From Myrmaecium sp. VS I D KN 1 (lineage: Eukaryota; Ascomycota; Dothideomycetes; Valsariales; Valsariaceae): a stretch of 64,000 bases of DNA. The stretch spans positions 1,364,001-1,428,000 of the forward strand of contig JADQAV010000009.1 in assembly GCA_019775845.1 (NCBI GenBank). Reading direction: 5' to 3'. The position numbers and the translations under genes were made by a program. The notes below the pieces were generated by a model. The model was not told the origin of the DNA. It saw only the letters and a list, made by a program, of their open reading frames with translations, and ran no database searches. Positions 57,401-64,000 of this stretch are shown here, piece by piece (within the stretch, counting starts at the first letter, position 1; every line of letters begins with the position of its first letter).

Positions 57401-57510
57401 TGGATGAGATGATCGAGTCGCTGAGTGACTTCCAATTCAACCGAGAGATTGGCCTCGTGACCCCGTCCCGGCAGTCTGATCCTATCAGGAGGAGTAGGAA
57501 GCATACTTGA
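54412..57510 (+). CDS. Large orphan protein with repeated Ulp1-like (C48) modules, last one with intact catalytic residues
   Basis: An intronless ORF of 1032 residues starting at ATG 54412. The C-terminal part (about 735-1000) reads as a Ulp1/SENP-like cysteine protease. It has a WLNDE-like entry DDELVWALVSV near 745, His836 in NGHTILVVLEH, Asp856 in KWLDSAP, and Gln906 and Cys912 in ARQVSNWECGFH. The spacing Q-x5-C-G is the same as in Ulp1 (QTNGYDCG-type). Two earlier stretches resemble its C-terminal half: 374-400 (CSAIGYGTILRGIACVTEAL) and 540-660 (AIVVAWSLALGLEP, then GMPLDAVLSFLL). The middle one has lost the Cys. A Glu-rich tract (about 412-516) separates the first two. The N terminus is basic and disordered. 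The substrate is unknown: deSUMOylation, another isopeptidase activity, or no activity are all possible. The repeat reading is by eye. Confidence 0.7.
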   Translation: MTEQRQANEKKRAAASDPRQGGSSKRQRNQSGPTSEPRRSPGASVRGNSISQRFEDIHQNVPPESIPALEPCDVPSPLIYQPYRVTKDRGGKDLWEPTSSLKGYQKWAVAGPNIKPAIMSMKPRMLDIHMELNALQPDEALVAFPGEATRPAPPKNPRTRPIWSEKIGGENGGRVFSVTAEDGSYHESSSTEIALRNQPAEGSGEVIWLIEVRIGAPEAVLVNGQRLPEPAAGSKRAIGSLKGFNIIHLHGIPIFFWQSAGDMHHSPSSPGDQQYGIQHALPWNDFHIFTSWLDPNQSIARQSRTPTRRSTGSQPASGGARGSAAGAPSPASRRSGRSSGGSETRLSAVKPAWAPSGTAPASWQSYLHIVTREKCSAIGYGTILRGIACVTEALGPEFGLVDEQGYRFAVLEKEDEGGEEEEEEEEENEEAEEDGEDGGNEESEGALSRSSNEDGKAEEGENEEGSEEQTGELEEQEHEGHGEQEEQEDDQEEEGEEEDQEEEGEEEGEESGNDEDRFKHTVTRPQHPLLLPYYPQRDTAKPPCLLHVIAEDAFRLYDLSGVCTEDDLSVAKQDVPQILSRMFWCGSESLNGDLVSLKVSGGEDFASLRAIVVAWSLALGLEPIRTVIPPSTYFEAHEVLGQALAGGMPLDAVLSFLLCRKFSRRSKSSEKRSFPGDTIRLTRPTELRNQYIEAFLSAFPSELAQGRGDAVLYCGIFKPKLTAIIEDLRTKQAEPIFETRVRLEDDELVWALVSVTEALKEKDKRNRFSFAAGYHITSARNAYGMSDEMTQEVLPQDYIPIARPRATWLMPFVWNEDQVEAEQSGGNLTETIDNGHTILVVLEHGAGNRIHMKWLDSAPGVLEEEPALTEAIRQIICAIINLRWLRPGETVKFSIDGPEHVATARQVSNWECGFHTVLNGWCEALELEVNPEFSFGAFDDDYRPEMTDLVTAAVHGRLDWATLVAYLTAIEFVKEGQTVPPHLQFERTVLVTCATMLDEMIESLSDFQFNREIGLVTPSRQSDPIRRSRKHT

Positions 57511-57971
57511 GGGGTTTTTGCGGAAAGGGCAAAGGTGGTTCGTTCCGCTTATTTTTTGATAGACTTGTTTTCACGTTGATGCTTGTTCTTTATATTAAAT
57601 TGCCCAAGAACCGTTTTTTCTCTACCGAACAGATATTGAGTTACCTTAATGTTTGCCTCTATCGATTATGTCCGTTGAGTAATGTATGGTTACGAAATAA
57701 TGAGCGAAGTTGCAATCCCCGTCAAAGGGAAGAAGAGCTCTGTAGCCCTGCATATTGCATGAGAATACCTAAATAATCTGTCGTCTTCATTGATCTGCAA
57801 GGCTACGATCCGGGGCACGGAGTTACCCGGAGTTTAGCGCAAAGCGGAAAAACCCTGGTGACGTCGGAGGTCCGGTCGCCAACCACCTCTCTCCTAGCAA
57901 TCAACATCCAGCCGTCCAACGCCTGCAGAATCCAATCAATTGAAAACACACACCTCCCAAAAAGAGGAACC
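57511..57971. other. AT-rich intergenic region
   Basis: 461 bp, AT-rich from about 57540 to 57780 and then GC-rich near the next start codon. No gene seen. Confidence 0.6.
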
Positions 57972-58645
57972 ATGATACTCCGACCGCTCCTCCGGCACTC
58001 CTCCAAAGCAGCCTTCCCCTCCTCCTGCTCCTCCTCCTCCCTCCGCGTCCACCTCCCCGCCCTTCCCGCTGCCGCCGCCGCCGCCCGCCCCTTCAGCGCC
58101 TCCGCCCCATCGGCGCAAAACCGCATCTACACCCCCGTCCGCACGCCAGAAGAACTAGACACGCTGCTGCTGCTCTCAAGCAGCAGCCGGACGCCGCTGA
58201 TCACGCTGTGGACGGCGAGCTGGTGCCCGAGCTGCCGGGTGGTGAAGCCGATGGTGCAGGGGTTGATTGAGGAGAAGGTTGGGGAAGGGGAACGAGAGGG
58301 CAGCAGTGGGGTGGGGTTTGTGGAGGTGGAGTTGGATAGCGTGCTTATTGGGGATTTGGGGGTGCGGTATATGGTTGGTGTTTCCTTTCTTCCTTGCTTC
58401 CTTCCCTTGTCTTGTTTGGGGGTTTGTGGCATGGTTGGCTGATGGGATACTACGGATAGATCACTTCGCTCCCGACGCTGCTGGCGTTTAGCCGCGGCGA
58501 GCCGCAGCTGGAGACTAAGGTCACCCGGCTGGAGCAGCTGAAGGACAAGCGTTTCCTGCGGGAGTGGATCGCGACGGAGGCGCGACGGGGTGGGGAGGGT
58601 GGTGCTGGCGGGAGTCTGTTCGGTGGCTGGTTTGGGAAGTCGTAA
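57972..58645 (+). CDS. Mitochondrial thioredoxin-like protein
   Basis: Two exons, 57972-58373 and 58460-58645, give 195 residues. The first 50 or so residues (MILRPLLRHSSKAAFPSS..., Arg/Ser/Ala-rich, no acidic residue until after RPFSASAP) look like a mitochondrial targeting sequence with a typical cleavage neighbourhood. The thioredoxin fold follows: LITLWTASWCPSCRVVKPMV with Cys85 and Cys88. The active site is WCPSC rather than the usual WCGPC. After the intron comes ITSLPTLLAFSRGEP, with the cis-proline motif. The ATG at 57972 was taken because it gives this presequence. Expected role is redox or thiol chemistry in the mitochondrial matrix. The altered dipeptide between the cysteines suggests a specialised thioredoxin, not the housekeeping one. 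Confidence 0.9.
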
Positions 58646-58824
58646 GGCTGGGTTTCTTTTTCTTCGAGGTGTTTAGACTTGGAATGGAGTTCTGAGATGA
58701 GCGGTTTTCTCGGGTATGATACACCTGTATGATGAATAGGGCTTTTGGACCTTCCACTCGCATTCGACATGCGACGAAGGAGCAGGATGTGGCAGTTATC
58801 AACCGTTGAAATCACTTTCCGAGC

Positions 58825-58911
58825 ACATACGGTCACAGGAGGCTGAGAACACGGAACCCCGTCCGCTCTTCCAAAGTTAAGCAGCCTANNGAATCCCTGC
58901 TGCTGTATGTT
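58825..58911 (+). rRNA. 5S rRNA gene, internal part missing at a 2-N gap
   Basis: The left part (58825-58888) starts ACATACGGTCAC and contains CCCCGTCCGCTC and AAGTTAAGC, matching the first half of fungal 5S rRNA. The right part (58891-58911) reads GAATCCCTGCTGCTGTATGT, the conserved 3' end. ACATAC at 58825-58830 pairs with GTATGT at 58905-58910 as helix I. A run of T follows, the usual RNA polymerase III terminator. Only about 85 nt are present against about 118 expected, so roughly 30 nt, including the internal control region downstream of box A, are missing at the NN. This most likely reflects assembly. Confidence 0.85.
58889..58890. other. Assembly ambiguity (NN) inside the 5S rRNA gene
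   Basis: Two N at the point where about 30 nt of 5S sequence are absent. The stated distance across it is therefore probably too short. Confidence 0.9.
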
Positions 58912-59323
58912 TTTGTTTTTTTCGTCTTTTGCCTTTGATTCTTGCTTGCATTCGTCTTCTCCCGCTTTTGAGGGGAGGTCTTGTTATGAAGTCCCTTTTG
59001 TTGGTTGTCGAGGGTTCGAAGGGTATTGCCCTGGAGACGTCCGCGTTGGAACGCGAAGAGATGGTCGAGATAATCATATATGTCGAATCAATGGTACCTA
59101 TTCAGGCTGCGACACCCCCATGAAATCGGCTCTTGCCATTCTCTGGAACCATCCCAGAAACTCGGCCAGCAAATCTCGAAATCAATCTTCCCTCCCCCAA
59201 AAGCAAGCCCACCAAAAAACGCCTGAAACCCATGCACCCAACACCCCCATCCAAAAGAGCAGACCGAATCCCAACCTCCAGCCCATCACCCTCGCCATTC
59301 CTCCCCATTCATCATTCCCCCCT

Positions 59324-59998
59324 TCACCCCTCCACCACCTCATGCATCGCACCCGCGAACCGCACCCACTCCTCCACACCCCGCACATACGGATCCTCGG
59401 TCGCATCGACGGCGGCGGCATCGTGGGTCCAGACGACGAGGTGGTCGAAGCGGGCGAGCTCTTGGGCTTCTTTGGTTTCGACCTCCTCTTCTTCTTCATC
59501 TGCCTCTTCGTCGTCTTCGTCTCCTGAGGCGTTGGCGTGGGTTCGTTGGAGGGAGGTGGATGTGGTGGATGTGTTGGTGGTGGTTGTGGTGGGGGAGGGG
59601 AGCTGGAGGATCGCGCCTGTGGTTTTTTCGTTTTAGTATCAGCACGCTTTCTTTCTTTCTTGATGCGGAAGCTGTGGAAGCATGTTCCCGCAGAGCGACG
59701 ACATACCTCGATACCCCCCCGGCACCCCAACCTTCCGTCCCTGCAGCTTGCGGCCGCGGAAGTAGGCCGTTTGCTGCTCTCCCGCCTTACTCGTCCCTTC
59801 TCCTGCTCCTGCTGCTCCTGCTCCTTCGGCAGCTGCTGATGTAACCGGCCTCCAATACCGCTCGTCTGCGCTGACGGGCCCGTCGTGGTGGATGTGACAG
59901 GGGAGCAGGTTGGGCGTGAGCGTGGGCGGCAGCGGTGATGGTGCTGGTTGGGATCCGTCGTCGGTGCGGGACGGCTGGCGGATGGAGAGTATCGCCAT
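59324..59998 (-). CDS. rnh203: Ribonuclease H2 subunit C (non-catalytic)
   Basis: Two exons, 59707-59998 and 59324-59616, with a 90-nt intron, give 194 residues. Family blocks are LLPCHIHHDGPVSADERYW in the N-terminal half, AYFRGRKLQGRKVGVPGGYR at the end of exon 1, and VWTHDAAAVDATEDPYVRGV then EWVRFAGAMHEVV at the C terminus. The middle carries an acidic linker (GDEDDEEADEEEEVE). RNase H2C, with subunits A and B, forms the nuclear enzyme that removes single ribonucleotides from DNA and cuts RNA-DNA hybrids. The first ATG giving the conserved LPCHIHHDGP at residue 33 is at 59998. An upstream in-frame extension to 60241 has no family similarity and is left out. Confidence 0.93.
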
Positions 59999-60500
59999 GC
60001 TTTCTTTTCTTTTCTTTGCTCTCTCGGCTGGAGGGAAGGCTGTGGGGATCTGGACGGCGCGACTTCTGTCCAAGGTGAGAATTCCTGATGCGAGAATGCG
60101 GGAATGGAGAAGCAGAACCGGGGGAGAATGGAGAACGCGTGCAAAACCGCGGGACGACGCGTTTCGGGAGGTCGTTATCTTATCATCGCGACGTACGAAA
60201 GTGCTACTCATGCCTGAGGCCGCTATATTCTCCGTACGCATGCCAAAAGACCCAGGCGAGAATGGCTACGTGGAGCAAAGATTATACATATATTTCTAAA
60301 CTGGTATCATGCTATGCTACAATGCCCTTTCCTCCTTGCAGATCGATGAAGAAACCCCAAAGAAACAAGTATAACGCCCGACAAAATGCTGATTTTGTAA
60401 GAGACCATGGTATGCTTTTTGAGAGGAAATCCCGCAATGAAGCAAAGACTCCTTCATTGGGATTGAAGTGGCCTTTGTCCTCCTTGCCTCAGCAAGCAAA
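59999..60500. other. Promoter region of RNase H2C and 3' flank of rex4
   Basis: 502 bp between two minus-strand genes. No gene supported. Confidence 0.55.
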
Positions 60501-61502
60501 TTACTTCCTCCCCTTCTTCTTCTTCTTCTTTTTCTTCTTCTTCGCCTCTCCGCTTCCTTCTCCCGCTTCACCCTCTCCATCAACCGCCGACGCCAGCGCC
60601 GACACCACCGGCATCTTCGGTCTCCCAAACGTCTTGAGATGCTCACGATCAAAGCCCTCCTTATCCTTCCGAAACAGGGCCATGGTGACCCGAGCATCCT
60701 CCACACTAGAATGGGCGGCGGTCTGAAACTCCACGCCGAGGACCTCCTTAGCCAGCTTCTTCAGGCTGGGCGTCTTGCCCATGCTCAGCTTGCGGAAGGC
60801 CGGGTGGCGCGCGGTGTCGCGGACATCCCGCTTCGGATGGCTGAGCAGAAGCACGCCGAGATCGTGCTTGAGCGCGTGACCGACGAGGATGCGGCCCTGC
60901 AGGAGATCAGCGACGGCGCGCTGGACCTCGCGGAAAGGGCGGGCGCTGGAGGGGTGCAGGTGGTGCGGCTTGATGCCGGAGACGTGGGTGCGGTAGTCGG
61001 TCACGGGCAGGACGGGCTGGACGTAGCTGTCGTACAGCTGGTGGCCGTGGTAGTTCACCACCGACACCCGCGCCAGCTGCGAGTCCTGGTCCGGGTCCGG
61101 GCCGATGCCGACCATCTCGCAGTCGAGCGCGATGTACTTGCCCGGCGCGGCGGTCGGGGAGAGGCCTTGGTTGGGGACGTCCGGGTGGGCGGGCGAGGGC
61201 GCGAGGATGGAGGCGGGGTTGGAGTCGTCCGTCGGAATGGTCGAGGGGATCACGGTCGGAGGCCTGGTTGTAGGCGGCTCTGTGGTCTTGCCATTCTCCA
61301 TCCTGCGGTGTTTGCTGGCTATTCCGCCCTTCTCCCCCGTCGTGGTCCGTTGTCTCTTGAACTCCGTCCGCGGCGGATGGGCATCGGAACTCTTGCGCTT
61401 CAGCGGGCCTGACGTCGCCGCGCCTTTCGCCGGTTTCGGTTGGTCCTTCTGAAGCCTCTGCTGGAGCTTTTTCCAATTGCTGGACAGCTCTTTCAACTCC
61501 AT
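60501..61502 (-). CDS. rex4: RNA exonuclease 4 (Rex4, DEDDh family)
   Basis: A single exon of 333 residues from ATG 61502 (the open frame extends upstream only from a GTG). Residues 1-120 are basic and disordered. The exonuclease domain has all DEDDh residues: Asp127 and Glu129 in ALDCEMVGIG, Asp214 in GHALKHDLGVLL, and His264 and Asp269 in AAHSSVEDAR. The C terminus ends in ten lysines and GRK, a strong nucleolar-type basic tail. In yeast Rex4 is a 3'-5' exonuclease involved in pre-rRNA processing (ITS1). The gene is divergent from esa1, with 293 bp between the start codons. Confidence 0.95.
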   Translation of the reverse strand: MELKELSSNWKKLQQRLQKDQPKPAKGAATSGPLKRKSSDAHPPRTEFKRQRTTTGEKGGIASKHRRMENGKTTEPPTTRPPTVIPSTIPTDDSNPASILAPSPAHPDVPNQGLSPTAAPGKYIALDCEMVGIGPDPDQDSQLARVSVVNYHGHQLYDSYVQPVLPVTDYRTHVSGIKPHHLHPSSARPFREVQRAVADLLQGRILVGHALKHDLGVLLLSHPKRDVRDTARHPAFRKLSMGKTPSLKKLAKEVLGVEFQTAAHSSVEDARVTMALFRKDKEGFDREHLKTFGRPKMPVVSALASAVDGEGEAGEGSGEAKKKKKKKKKKGRK

Positions 61503-61795
61503 CGTTTCCGGTCGGTTGGGGTTACCGTGGCATAGCGACTGCAGGGAGGACTGCGATGCTGGATAGGGCACTTCTTAGCGCATCGCAGAGAAAAAGTCGA
61601 AGGAGACCCAGGCGGATGTGGCCCGTGCATGGACCCCCCCCATGGCACCCTCAGGCCTCCAGATTCACGGGCGCAAATCCAGGCCGACCGGGACGAACGA
61701 ACATCGTGAACGACAAACTCCCACCCTCAACCCTCGAACTCCATCACTTTCTCATCTCCGGACTGGCGTAGGAGTAGAACAGAGTGATTATCATC
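61503..61795. promoter_or_regulatory. Shared divergent promoter, rex4 / esa1
   Basis: 293 bp between two outward-facing ATG codons. It must hold both promoters; no distinctive element recognised. Confidence 0.55.
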
Positions 61796-63723
<1,928 letters not shown>

Positions 63724-64000
63724 TCGTTTTTTGTCTCCCGTCTTTTTCTTCTTTTATTGTTCTTCTTTACTCAACGTTGGACATGGTATGGCATGGTATG
63801 GAGGTTCTCATGGGCGTTTTGGGGTTGGCTGGGTGGGTGCATCGTTCGGTTTTTGGGCTGCTTTTCTATATCTCTTTCCCTCTCTCTCCAACATGGCGTT
63901 TCATCTCCTCCTCCCTTCGGCTGCACCTGCTGCTGCCTATGTTCAGCGGGATGGAGAGAAGGCGGAACAGCTCTTGACCGCCCCCGGCGTTGTAGGATCA
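63724..64000. other. 3' flank of esa1
   Basis: Pyrimidine-rich DNA after the esa1 stop. No further gene can be recognised before the window ends. Confidence 0.6.

Noticed and set aside
59182-60144. 320-residue minus-strand frame
   Set aside because: It overlaps the RNase H2C gene in a different frame. The spliced RNase H2C model explains the conserved sequence.
60468-61412. 314-residue plus-strand frame
   Set aside because: Antisense of rex4, which has complete catalytic motifs on the other strand.

Overview
This is genomic DNA from a filamentous ascomycete (Pezizomycotina, probably Eurotiomycetes; the class is a guess from overall gene resemblance). The support is short GT-AG introns of mostly 50-150 nt with CTAAC/CTGAC-like branch sites, long pyrimidine-rich intergenic DNA, a cytoplasmic dynein heavy chain, a Clr2-type silencing protein, a histone H4 variant of the kind known in moulds, and a dispersed 5S rRNA gene. 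No bacterial, viral or clear transposon gene was found. Twenty-two protein genes are called. Most were assembled by joining exons by hand at splice sites that keep frame and family motifs continuous.

Layout. 1-3069 is the 3' end of the dynein heavy chain. 3859-4885 is an FMN-binding Alr4036-type protein. 4886-11505 is a 6.6-kb stretch with no supportable gene. 11506-15399 holds two uncharacterised genes. 16813-20006 holds a five-exon histone H4 variant and the survival factor Svf1, both on the minus strand. 21730-24230 is a Hal4/Sat4-type kinase. 26330-27890 is a membrane-anchored GNAT protein. 28214-33805 is a head-to-head pair, DNA polymerase delta subunit Pol32 and tubulin cofactor D. 35255-37000 is an ammonium transporter. 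38193-44768 is a head-to-head pair of chromatin regulators, a SNF2 ATPase with a PHD finger and Clr2. The spacer between them has an assembly gap and a 29-C run. 46785-47626 is Ras. 49922-52094 is a head-to-head pair, a CinA/MoCF-domain protein and a GMF (ADF-homology) protein. 52715-53641 is a bZIP factor. 54412-57510 is a large intronless orphan ORF ending in a Ulp1-like protease domain. 57972-63723 holds a mitochondrial thioredoxin-like protein, a gapped 5S rRNA gene, RNase H2 subunit C, the exonuclease Rex4 and the histone acetyltransferase Esa1.

The genes are mainly housekeeping and do not form a single pathway or a metabolite cluster. A chromatin/replication theme does recur: H4 variant, Esa1, SNF2-PHD, Clr2, Pol32, RNase H2C. 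The most unusual items are the 1032-residue ORF, which I read as three tandem Ulp1-like (C48) modules with only the last keeping all catalytic residues, and the H4 variant, whose long tail lacks the usual K5 and K16 positions. Genes with extremely short first exons (3, 9, 12, 21 and 23 nt) are frequent and would be easily mis-annotated.
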